Assembly: GCA_041389525.1 (NCBI GenBank)
Contig: JAWKRR010000004.1
Span: 172,114 to 236,113 of the forward strand
Source of the DNA: JACKFB01 sp041389525
GTDB lineage: Bacteria; Myxococcota_A; UBA9042; PHBI01; JACKFB01
Length of the DNA stretch: 64,000 nucleotides
Reading direction: 5' to 3'
In this document: positions 19,239 to 26,724 of the stretch, piece after piece
How positions within the stretch are numbered: the first letter of the stretch is position 1
Layout: each line of letters starts with the position of its first letter
The notes under the pieces: generated by a model
The model's database searches: none
Told to the model about the DNA's origin: nothing
The model's input: the letters and a program-made list of their open reading frames with translations, nothing else
Made by a program: the position numbers and the translations under genes

Positions 19239-21569
19239 TCAGGGCGCGTAAAGGTCTTCGCAGGTTCCGCTGGGCGGCACGATGTTGGCCGGGCCGGGGC
19301 CGGTCAGCAGCGATCGCTGGAACTCCAGGATCTGGTGCTGGAGCTGGCAGATCGGGCTGGCGAAGACCACGGGCGCGGCCTTCTTGGTGGCCGGCGGGTG
19401 GGGCGCGTCGTAGCTCTGGGCGCAGAGCGGCGCGACCAGCTGCGAGTGGCAGCTCTTGGAGTTGTAGAAGATGCCGCCGCTGTCGAGGCGGCCGGTGAAG
19501 TTGAGGTTCTGGGCGATGCCCGTGGGGGCGATGGGCGAGCCCGTGACGCTCTCGGAGCCCGGGATGGTCGCGTCGAGGGTCCAGTCCGCGCTGGGGGTGA
19601 AGACCTGGAGGCCGTAGGCGTTGTTGAAGGTGATCTCGGGCGGGCTGAAGAGCGTCTCGTCCCAGGAATCGCCTGAGCTCAGGACGCTCATGGGCTTGGT
19701 CCCCTCGCGGTGGCGCAGCACGAAGGGCGCGTAGGCGACGGCCTCGCCGCGCTCGCTGAGCCACTGGAACATCGCGATGACCGGGTCGCGCCAAGCGCCG
19801 GCCTTCAGGTCGTCGGGCGTCGACGCCAGGCCCAGGGTGGTCGCCAAGATCGGCGCGGCCAGGGTCGCGTTGCTCGGCGCCACCGGGAGGTTGGCTGAGA
19901 CCATCATCACCGAGCCGACGCTGTTGATGATGCCGCGGAAGTCGTCGCTGACGGCCATGAGCGAGGTGGTGAAGCTGGTGCCGAAGCTGAGGCTCTCGTG
20001 GAAGATGGTGTCGCCGTCGAAGCTCAAGCCCGGCAGCACCTGGCTCCAGTCGCCGTCCTTGAGGTAGCGGACGAGGACCTTCGTCTCGAAGGGAATGGTC
20101 AGCAGGTTCGCCTCGATGATCGCCGGGTCGAAGCGGTCGGCGATGGCGAAGAGGGGGGCGACCGTGTCGGTAGGCCCGCCCGCGTCGCCGATGCCGTCAC
20201 CGACGTAGCCGGCGGCACCCTTGGCGAGCCCGGTGTAGACGTTCTCGTCGTCTTTGCGCGTGGGGACGATGAGCCCGTCGTCCGTGCGCAGGACCGTCGT
20301 GGTGCGGCCGCCGTGGAAGGGCTGGTCCAGGGCGATGGTGGCGATGCCGGCGAGGCAGTTCACGTTGGCCAGCGAGACGGCGTCGGCGCGGATGGAGGTG
20401 CCGCCGTGGGTGAAGATGGCCACCGGGAGGTCGGCGGGGTCTGCGATGTCGTCGGCGCACAAGAACAGCGAGAAGGGGACCATCGCGTTGAGGGTCCAGG
20501 TCGCCTTGCCCGCGTCGAAGGTCAGGGCGCGGCTCTTGGCGCTGTCGCCGGCCGCGACCTGATTGAGCGCCGGCACCACGATGCTGCCGTTGATCACCTT
20601 GCCGATGCCGTGGTGGAGCGTCCCGCCGGTGTAGGGCGCGCCGGTGAGCGCGGCGGCGTCCGCGCGCGAGCCATTGCCCCAGCGCCCCGGGTTGTACTTG
20701 AAGTCGCCGGTCGGGGTGCCGAAGTAGGCCTCGAGGTCGGCGCCTTCGATCGGGGTCGTCTCGGTGAAGGTCTGGGTGGTGGGGTCGAAGCTGACGTGCC
20801 GGGTCGGGGGGACCAGGGTGAAGTCGGCGGCCGCGTCGATGACCGAGCGCAGGTAGCCCAGCGAGGTCTGGGTCGTGAAGACCGTGCCGATGACGAAGGC
20901 GTCGTCGGCGTAGCCCTCGCGGCTCATGTAGGTGCGGAGCGGGGCCATGACCGCGCGCATGGCGGTCAGCTCGGCGGAGGGCGAGGCGGGGGCGGCGGCG
21001 GCGACGGACGCGAGGAAATCCTTCGGCGCGGTGATCGCTTCGCCGGTCTTGGCCTTTGCGCCCTTGAGGATGACCGCCGCGTAGGAGGAGCCCGGCACGA
21101 GGTAGGAGCCGAACGCCGGCTGCAGGCCCAGGATTTGGCCCGGGGCGAACCAGAATGGCGAGACGGGGATGACCGTGCCGACCTCGGGCCCGGACAGGGT
21201 CACCAGGAACGCGTTGCCTTCGAGCAGCCCGAGATCGGGCTCGGCGGTCATGTAGAAGTGCACCGCGGCGCTGACGCCGAAGCCGTCGCGCTCGGCGATG
21301 CGGCCGTCCAGCATGGTGAGCGCTTGGGCGTTGGTCAGCGTCGAGAAGACAGGATCCGACGCGAGGCTCGGGACCACGAGGTTGCCTGCGGCCCGCCGAT
21401 ACACGTCGTTCGGGAAGGGGGCCTGCGAGATCGCTGTCGGCGCCAGGGCGAACTTGAAGAGGCTGTCTTCGCCGAGATCGCCGCCGTTGCCACCGTCGCT
21501 GGGGCAGCCCGCGACGGCGCCGCCGAGGAGCAGGGCGAGGATCGAGACGGGGACGGATCGCGTGCGCAT
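19239..21569 (-). CDS. Large secreted lipoprotein with alpha/beta-hydrolase-like core
   Basis: 776 residues. The lipobox GGAVAGC lipidates Cys22; the ATG follows GGAGG by six bases. The N-terminal region (FALAPTAISQAPFPNDVYR) recalls the N-domain of bacterial virulence-factor lipases. The middle holds a hydrolase-type strand and turn (LPVAIFTHGGTSI) and ATIALDQPFHGGR. A possible nucleophile elbow is SFGTSFTTS. The C-terminal part has paired cysteines. Probably an extracellular esterase or lipase-like protein at the outer membrane, but the catalytic triad is not certain. It stands alone. Confidence 0.65.
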   Translation of the reverse strand: MRTRSVPVSILALLLGGAVAGCPSDGGNGGDLGEDSLFKFALAPTAISQAPFPNDVYRRAAGNLVVPSLASDPVFSTLTNAQALTMLDGRIAERDGFGVSAAVHFYMTAEPDLGLLEGNAFLVTLSGPEVGTVIPVSPFWFAPGQILGLQPAFGSYLVPGSSYAAVILKGAKAKTGEAITAPKDFLASVAAAAPASPSAELTAMRAVMAPLRTYMSREGYADDAFVIGTVFTTQTSLGYLRSVIDAAADFTLVPPTRHVSFDPTTQTFTETTPIEGADLEAYFGTPTGDFKYNPGRWGNGSRADAAALTGAPYTGGTLHHGIGKVINGSIVVPALNQVAAGDSAKSRALTFDAGKATWTLNAMVPFSLFLCADDIADPADLPVAIFTHGGTSIRADAVSLANVNCLAGIATIALDQPFHGGRTTTVLRTDDGLIVPTRKDDENVYTGLAKGAAGYVGDGIGDAGGPTDTVAPLFAIADRFDPAIIEANLLTIPFETKVLVRYLKDGDWSQVLPGLSFDGDTIFHESLSFGTSFTTSLMAVSDDFRGIINSVGSVMMVSANLPVAPSNATLAAPILATTLGLASTPDDLKAGAWRDPVIAMFQWLSERGEAVAYAPFVLRHREGTKPMSVLSSGDSWDETLFSPPEITFNNAYGLQVFTPSADWTLDATIPGSESVTGSPIAPTGIAQNLNFTGRLDSGGIFYNSKSCHSQLVAPLCAQSYDAPHPPATKKAAPVVFASPICQLQHQILEFQRSLLTGPGPANIVPPSGTCEDLYAP

Positions 21570-21626
21570 GGGGAACCTCCGGAGACCCGGAAGCTATCCC
21601 AGGGCCCCCCGGGGAGGCCAGCCCCA

Positions 21627-22640
21627 TCAGGCGACTCGCCGCTCCTCCTCGTCGACGACCAGGGTCAGGGCGTGGACCTCGAAACGGTTCCCGTCGTCGT
21701 GGATCGCGCTCGACAACGCCTCGTCGGCGCGGGCGATCAGCATCTCCGGGCGGGCTCCGGCGGTCGGCATCAGGCTCGCGCCGCCGACGCTCACGGTCGC
21801 CCGCGGCAAGAGCGAGATCTTGTCGGCGTGGAGCGCCACCAGGTCCATGGTCTCGACGATGCGGCGGCAGATCAGCGCGACGCCCTGCGCGTCGGTGTCG
21901 CGCAAGAGGAACGCGAACTCCGAGTCGCCGAAGCGGGCCAGGACGTCGCTGCGCACGCGCGCGCAACTGCGCAGGAGCCGCGAGACGACCTGCAGCACCT
22001 CGTCGGCCGCGTCGGTGCCGCCGTACTCTTCGATGTCTTGCCAGTGGTCCACCTCGACCAGGATGAGGCCCAGGGACTGACCGGCGTCGGAGGACAGGCG
22101 CCACTGGGTGTCCAGGTAGTCCTCGAAGGCGCGGCGACTCGCCAGCCCGGTGAGCGGGTCGATGGCCGAGGTGCGGGCCAGCAGCGCGTTCTTGATGGCC
22201 AGCTCGCCCTGGATCAGCTCGAGCACGCGGTAGGCGGCGTTGCGCTCCTCGACCGCGCGGCGTCCGTCCGCGAGGCGTCGCAAGCGCGCGCTCAGCTCCA
22301 CCGGGGACATCTCCTTGGTCGCCACGTCGGCCGCGCCGAGCTGAAAGGCCATCGGCGCGAGGCCGGCCTCGCCCGGAGGGATCACGGCGAGCACCGGGAT
22401 GCCTGAGAATCGCACGTCGCAGCCGAGGTCGCGCACGGTGTTCAGGCCCGACGTCACGGGGTGGCTGATGTCGACCACGATGATGGCGGGTGCGGTGCGG
22501 GCCACGTGGTCGCAGGCGGCGGCGTAGTCGACACACAGATCGCTGTGGACGTGTGTCTCCATGCCGAGCGCTGACTCGACGAAGACGGTCGTGACCCCGA
22601 CGGGGTCGACGACCAGAATGCTAAACGGGGTGTCGCTCAT
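21627..22640 (-). CDS. Receiver-GGDEF protein with degenerate active-site motif
   Basis: 337 residues; ATG at 22640 follows GGAGA by eight bases. Residues 1-120 form a receiver-like domain with one acidic residue in the first pocket (ILVVDPV), the phospho-acceptor Asp (VVDISHP) and the late Lys (ATKEMSP). Residues about 155-315 are a GGDEF domain (IDPLTGLASRRAFEDYL). The signature GGDEF reads GDSEF (ARFGDSEFAFLL), and the RxxD inhibitory site upstream is not intact. It may be a c-di-GMP/GTP-binding or purely regulatory protein rather than an active cyclase. No partner kinase is next to it. Confidence 0.85.
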   Translation of the reverse strand: MSDTPFSILVVDPVGVTTVFVESALGMETHVHSDLCVDYAAACDHVARTAPAIIVVDISHPVTSGLNTVRDLGCDVRFSGIPVLAVIPPGEAGLAPMAFQLGAADVATKEMSPVELSARLRRLADGRRAVEERNAAYRVLELIQGELAIKNALLARTSAIDPLTGLASRRAFEDYLDTQWRLSSDAGQSLGLILVEVDHWQDIEEYGGTDAADEVLQVVSRLLRSCARVRSDVLARFGDSEFAFLLRDTDAQGVALICRRIVETMDLVALHADKISLLPRATVSVGGASLMPTAGARPEMLIARADEALSSAIHDDGNRFEVHALTLVVDEEERRVA

Positions 22641-22751
22641 CGCGGCGTTCTCCGGGGGAGGGGACACCCACTCCTTCGGCCCGTCGCGCCACTCACTTGA
22701 GCCCACTCTCGGCAGGCTGCCCCGGATCGCCCCCGAACGCGGGAACCGCCC

Positions 22752-23075
22752 CTACGCCACCAGCTCGCGGATGAGGTTGAGGGTCTCCGATTCTTCAGGA
22801 TCGATGCGGCCGTCAGCGCGCATCACCTTCTGGAGCGCCTCGATGAAGGTCTTCGCGTGGCGGGGCGGGATGTCGTAGGGGTCGAAGTCGGCCGGCGGGC
22901 TCTTCAGCCAGCCCTCAGCGAGGGCGCGGCCCTCGTCCCCGACCGAGATCTCGCGGGCCAAGTCGAGGACGACCCTGCGCTCCGAATCGGCGATGGAGAG
23001 GTCCGACCAAGCGGCCACACAGGCCATCTTGAGCAGGTTGATCCGGGTGCGTTCGTCCATCCCGTCGAGCTTCAC
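22752..23075 (-). CDS. TerB-like helical protein
   Basis: 107 residues, GTG start with GGAGG five bases upstream. The sequence is all helical with two symmetric acidic helices (AAWSDLSIADSERRVV and KVMRADGRIDPEESET), the pattern of TerB/tellurite-resistance-like domains, which bind metal or act in protein contacts. No other ter gene is nearby, so a tellurite role is not implied. Stand-alone gene; function unknown. Confidence 0.7.
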   Translation of the reverse strand: MKLDGMDERTRINLLKMACVAAWSDLSIADSERRVVLDLAREISVGDEGRALAEGWLKSPPADFDPYDIPPRHAKTFIEALQKVMRADGRIDPEESETLNLIRELVA

Positions 23076-23146
23076 AGGCGCCTCCGCTGGTCGGTTCGTT
23101 GCGTGCTGGGAAGCTAGCCCGGGACGCCCCGACGTTCAAGAGGGCG

Positions 23147-23710
23147 TTAGGGGGCGCGGCGGGCCAGCCAGAAGCGGCGGATGGCGGCCTGGACCGCGGC
23201 GTCCTTGTCGGCGGCCTGCTGCTTGGCGACGAGCGCCTCGGCGGCGGGACCGGGGACGTGGCGCAGGGCGCGGATGACGGCCTCGCGGTCCAGGGGCTGC
23301 GGGCTCGCGAGGCGCTGGGCGGCGAAGGCGAGCGCGGCGTGCAGGTCCTGGGGCGCGACGGAGCGCACGAAGGCGTAGATCGCGGCCCAGCGGAGGTCTT
23401 GAAGCTCGGCGGTCGCGGCGATGGTCTCGAGGTAGGCGCGGGCGGTCGCGCCGGGGAAGGCGCCCAGGAGCATCGCGGCGCGGCGGCGGGGGTAGTCGGG
23501 CAGCTCGCGGTCGGCGGCGACGCGAAAGAGGGCCTCCTCGACCGGGGTGTCGCCGGCCGCGTCGCGCAGGGCTTCGGCAGGCGGGACCTGGTCGATGGCG
23601 CCGAGGTGATCGAGCAGGCGCTTGCTGTGGTCGGCCGCGGCGGCGTGCGCGCTCGGGGAGGCGAGGGCGAGCAGAGCTAGGGCGAGGGCGAGGGCGGTGC
23701 GGACCATCAT
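23147..23710 (-). CDS. Secreted HEAT-repeat-like protein
   Basis: 187 residues. Two ATGs in tandem follow GGAGG; the first (23710) overlaps the upstream stop (ATGA), and the second (23707) has the better spacing. Signal peptide ends AHA-A. The rest is a solenoid of paired helices (RRAAMLLGAFPGATARAYL, LRWAAIYAFVRS, REAVIRALRHVPG), consistent with HEAT-like repeats. It is translationally coupled to the metalloprotease lipoprotein upstream, suggesting it binds or chaperones that enzyme. Function is otherwise unknown. Confidence 0.7.
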   Translation of the reverse strand: MMVRTALALALALLALASPSAHAAAADHSKRLLDHLGAIDQVPPAEALRDAAGDTPVEEALFRVAADRELPDYPRRRAAMLLGAFPGATARAYLETIAATAELQDLRWAAIYAFVRSVAPQDLHAALAFAAQRLASPQPLDREAVIRALRHVPGPAAEALVAKQQAADKDAAVQAAIRRFWLARRAP

Positions 23711-25053
23711 TTCGCCTCCGTGAGGTCGGTGCGGATCCAGGGGTTGCCGCGCATGACCGCCGACTGCTGGGCCGAGATCTTGCCGCTCAGCGAGCCGCCC
23801 ATGAAGTACATGAGGTTCGTCGAGTCGTTCTCGGCCGTGTCGGGGATGGGGTCGTGGATGCCGGCCTGGGGGTTCTCGCTCGAGTGGTAGAGGCCGAGGA
23901 AGTGCCCGACCTCGTGGGCCATGGTCAGGCCGAGCGCGTTGGGGCCGGCGATGGCCGGCGGCGAGCCATCCACGATGACCGCCGAGCGGCCGGTGCCGGT
24001 GAGGCCGACGGGGCCGGGGATACCGCCCGAGATCCCGAGGATGACCGCGCCCGGTCCGAGCGAGCTGTCGACGATGTCGCGCACGAAGATGAGGTTCACG
24101 CCCGGCTCGGCGCCCTGGGTCTGGCGTGCGGCGAGCTCGAAGTCGTTGTCGGGCCCGAGGTAGCCGTCCACCACCTGAAACATCGGGTCGATGTCGCGGT
24201 AGGTCACGCGGCCGATGGTGATGCCGGCTTGGGCGTAGAGACTCGCGAAGTCGATCATCGCCTGCTTGATTCGCGTGTCGAAGGGCGCGCCGCCGGCGTT
24301 GAGGCCGTCGCTCCCGGTGAAGTGCAGGTTGAGGTCGATGACGCCGGTCGCCGGCAGCGCGGCCGAGGGCGCGGTCTTCCAGTTCACGGACACCGAGACC
24401 GGGTCGCCCGAGGGCGTGTTCTGCGGGAAGAAGCCGCCCAGGAGGGTCTGGGTGTAGCCGAAGATCTGGAAGCTGTAGGTACCGCCGGGCGCGACCGAGA
24501 GCGTGGGGGCCATCGGGACCATGGTCGCGGACGCGGCCTCGGCGACCGAGCCGCGGTTGAGGCAGGTCAGGCAGAACTGGCCGCCCGCGTTCTGGAAGTT
24601 CTGCGACCACCCCGAGGCCATGAGCACCTGGTTGTCGGGGGCGCGGAGGTCCTCGACGGCGAAGCGGATCCCCGAGCCGCCGACCGCGGTGATGGCGAAG
24701 GAGACGGCGTCGGAGGGCACGGTGAAGGAGAGCAGCTGGCTGCGGCCGCTGTTGGGGTCCAGCGCGACGCTGCCCAGGTTGACGCCGCTGAGGCTGGTGG
24801 CGTCGGGCGACGCGACGTCCGGGCTGGCGTCGGCGTCGGGGAGCGCGGCGTCGGGTCCCGGCGTGCTGTCGGTCGTGGCGTCCGGGCCCGCCGCGGTGTC
24901 GGGGGAGGCGACGTCGGGCGACGCGGCGTCCGGGGCCACGTCGGCGACCGCATCGGGCGTGGCGGCGCCGTCGGCGATGGCGCCGCCGTCACCGTCGTCG
25001 CCGCAGGCGCAGAGCGTCGCGATGAGCAACAGCGGAAGGATGCGGCGCGTCAT
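23707..25053 (-). CDS. M43-like (pappalysin-type) metalloprotease lipoprotein
   Basis: 448 residues; the start at 25053 has GGGAG five bases upstream. Lipobox IATLCAC, then a long Asp/Ala/Pro/Thr stalk (about 25-95). A beta-rich domain (about 100-240) precedes the protease. The catalytic zinc motif HEVGHFLGLYH (around residue 378) is the extended HExxHxxGxxH of metzincins. It is followed by a Met-turn-like NLMYFMGG and a Gln-containing segment (ISAQQSAVM) as in M43 peptidases. It would be a surface or secreted protease; the substrate is unknown. The HEAT-like gene downstream overlaps its stop. Confidence 0.82.
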   Translation of the reverse strand: MTRRILPLLLIATLCACGDDGDGGAIADGAATPDAVADVAPDAASPDVASPDTAAGPDATTDSTPGPDAALPDADASPDVASPDATSLSGVNLGSVALDPNSGRSQLLSFTVPSDAVSFAITAVGGSGIRFAVEDLRAPDNQVLMASGWSQNFQNAGGQFCLTCLNRGSVAEAASATMVPMAPTLSVAPGGTYSFQIFGYTQTLLGGFFPQNTPSGDPVSVSVNWKTAPSAALPATGVIDLNLHFTGSDGLNAGGAPFDTRIKQAMIDFASLYAQAGITIGRVTYRDIDPMFQVVDGYLGPDNDFELAARQTQGAEPGVNLIFVRDIVDSSLGPGAVILGISGGIPGPVGLTGTGRSAVIVDGSPPAIAGPNALGLTMAHEVGHFLGLYHSSENPQAGIHDPIPDTAENDSTNLMYFMGGSLSGKISAQQSAVMRGNPWIRTDLTEAK

Positions 25054-25106
25054 GGCGGCTCCCAGTACGAGACGCCGCGCATCCTGCCAGGGCCGGCGCC
25101 CCCGTG

Positions 25107-26285
25107 TCACGGTTCCGATTGCAGAACGCCTTGGTCGGAGTCGTCCGGGAGGTCCAGGGGCAGCCCGAACCAGGGCATGCTGCTGCGCTCGACCCGGGTC
25201 GCCCGCGAGAAGTACTCGGCCGCGCCGATGCTCATCAGCAGCAGCGGTCGGTCGACCGGGCGCGACAGCCAGCGCGAGACGCCGCGCGCGATGCGGAAGG
25301 CCGCCGCCAAGGTGTGGGTGGCCGCGCCGTAGTTGAACGCCAGCTCGTGGCTGGTGCGGTAGAAGCCGTAGGCCGCGAAGTAGCGATGCGCCAGGTAGCG
25401 CCGCAGCAGGCCCTGGAAGGCCGGATCGCGCGGCCTGACGACCTCCGCCCAGTCCGGGTCGTACTCAAGCGCCGCGGCCAAGGTCTTGGGGTCGCCCTGG
25501 TCCATCGGGATGTCGAACACGAACCGGCGGTACAGCAGGACGTAGCGCGCGAAGACCCGCTCGCCGTGGGCGCCGACGCAGTCCTCGAAGAAGTCGGCGA
25601 AGTCCTCGGGCGGGTCGCTCGCGGCGACGTGGAACCCCTCGGGCGGCGCGCCCTGTCCGAGGCGGGCGAGGGCGTGGTTGATGGCACAGAGCAGGTCCAG
25701 GGCGTCGCGCGACTCGTCAGCCAGGGCCTCGAGGATGCGGTCGCGGCACGTCTCGAACTGCAAATTCGTGAGGGTTTGATTGCCTATTTGGACCGCTGGC
25801 GCGTCGGACGGCTCGCGGGCGCGCGCGCTCAGGTGATGGTCCGGCGGCGGCTCCACGCTGACCAACTCCAGCGGCGCGTCGCTCTCGGCGAGCCGCGCGA
25901 GGACCTCCGGGCACACGGTGTCGAAGTGCAGCTCCAGCTCGCCGTCGTCGCGCTGAAATGAGAAGCCGGGGTAGCGCACGCAGAGGTGGGGCAGGATCTC
26001 GGGCCCGTGCTGCACATGGAGGCGGCACTGGCCGCCGTCTTCGAGGAAGCGGCAGCGACACTCGGGGCCCACCGTCTCGAGCTGGATCCCTTCGACCGTC
26101 TCGTCGTCTGAGCCGACCCAGACCCGGGCGCGCCGCAACAGCCCTTTGCGCTCCGACGCAGGCAGCGCCGCCTGCAGCGCGATCAGCTCCTCAGGCTGAA
26201 AGTCGATGCGCCACTCCTGGCAGCAGCACCCGCGCTCGTTGCACTTGAAGCGGGTCATCGGCTCGGGCACGAGAATGCGGGGCAT
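25107..26285 (-). CDS. YkgJ/FliB-type cysteine-cluster protein
   Basis: 392 residues from an ATG with GGAG four bases upstream. Near the N-terminus is the cluster CNERGCCCQEW, followed by ECRC, CRLH, LCVRYPGF and VCPEV. This is the metal-chelating pattern of the YkgJ superfamily, which includes flagellin lysine-N-methylase FliB. The remaining ~250 residues are helical (RYLAHRYFAAYGFYRTSHE), as in FliB-like proteins. No flagellar gene lies in the window, so methylation of flagellin is not supported by context. A redox or radical chemistry role is possible. Confidence 0.7.
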   Translation of the reverse strand: MPRILVPEPMTRFKCNERGCCCQEWRIDFQPEELIALQAALPASERKGLLRRARVWVGSDDETVEGIQLETVGPECRCRFLEDGGQCRLHVQHGPEILPHLCVRYPGFSFQRDDGELELHFDTVCPEVLARLAESDAPLELVSVEPPPDHHLSARAREPSDAPAVQIGNQTLTNLQFETCRDRILEALADESRDALDLLCAINHALARLGQGAPPEGFHVAASDPPEDFADFFEDCVGAHGERVFARYVLLYRRFVFDIPMDQGDPKTLAAALEYDPDWAEVVRPRDPAFQGLLRRYLAHRYFAAYGFYRTSHELAFNYGAATHTLAAAFRIARGVSRWLSRPVDRPLLLMSIGAAEYFSRATRVERSSMPWFGLPLDLPDDSDQGVLQSEP

Positions 26286-26724
26286 GGGGCTCCGTCGGCC
26301 GCGTCCGCCAGTGGCGCGTCGCCGCCACCCTACACGTTCGTCGCTCGCTCCGAAAAACTCCTGATCGCGCGCCAACGGGGCTTCGAAATCGTCGGCAATC
26401 GACAACGGACTTGCGGGCCGCTCTCGACTGGGGTGCCCGACGGACCGAGTGCTGGCCGAAGGCGCGGATCAGGAAAACTCGAACGAAGCCCGCGAGGGGC
26501 TAGTGCGACCTCGTGACCGATGTCACGCGGCCCGTCTCAAACAGTCTTCAACCGGACCGTCAGAGACTCGGTAGCGACAAAGTTGAGCCGAGCATAGCCG
26601 CTTCCTTTGGGCGCATCTACATGATGTCGCGCGAGATTGCCGCTGCCGCGATGCGAAGATTGTTAAGTGCTCGTATGTAAGTGGTAAATCGCGGTTACTT
26701 ATTGCGATGCAATGCCGTTGCGAG
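26286..26724. other. Gene-free region upstream of the YkgJ-type gene
   Basis: 439 bases, less GC-rich than the rest, notably around 26590-26710 where short A/T patches occur. It follows the stop of the VWA gene and must carry the promoter of the minus-strand YkgJ-type gene. It contains the Crp-like palindrome at 26512-26527. No open frame here has a start, ribosome site and coding-like composition. Confidence 0.5.
26512..26527. promoter_or_regulatory. Crp/Fnr-like palindrome
   Basis: CGTGACCGATGTCACG is a perfect 6-4-6 palindrome and contains GTGA-N6-TCAC, the core of Crp-family operators. It lies about 230 bases upstream of the YkgJ-type start, which is far for direct control. No Crp-type regulator with a DNA-binding domain is encoded in the window. 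Confidence 0.35.

Noticed and set aside
19998..22406. An 802-codon plus-strand open frame across the hydrolase-like and GGDEF genes.
   Set aside because: It spans two well-supported minus-strand genes and the gap between them, with composition typical of a high-GC shadow frame.
22752..23075. Tellurite-resistance gene terB.
   Set aside because: Only the TerB-like fold is supported; no terC/terD/terZ neighbours.
23711..24610. Upstream extension of the HEAT-like gene's frame into the metalloprotease gene.
   Set aside because: The frame is open but encodes Arg/Pro/His-rich sequence. The real start is marked by GGAGG, a tandem ATG and a signal peptide at 23710.
26640..26710. AT-rich patch as a replication or transfer origin.
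   Set aside because: Only ~70 bases, with no DnaA boxes, iterons or replication genes nearby.
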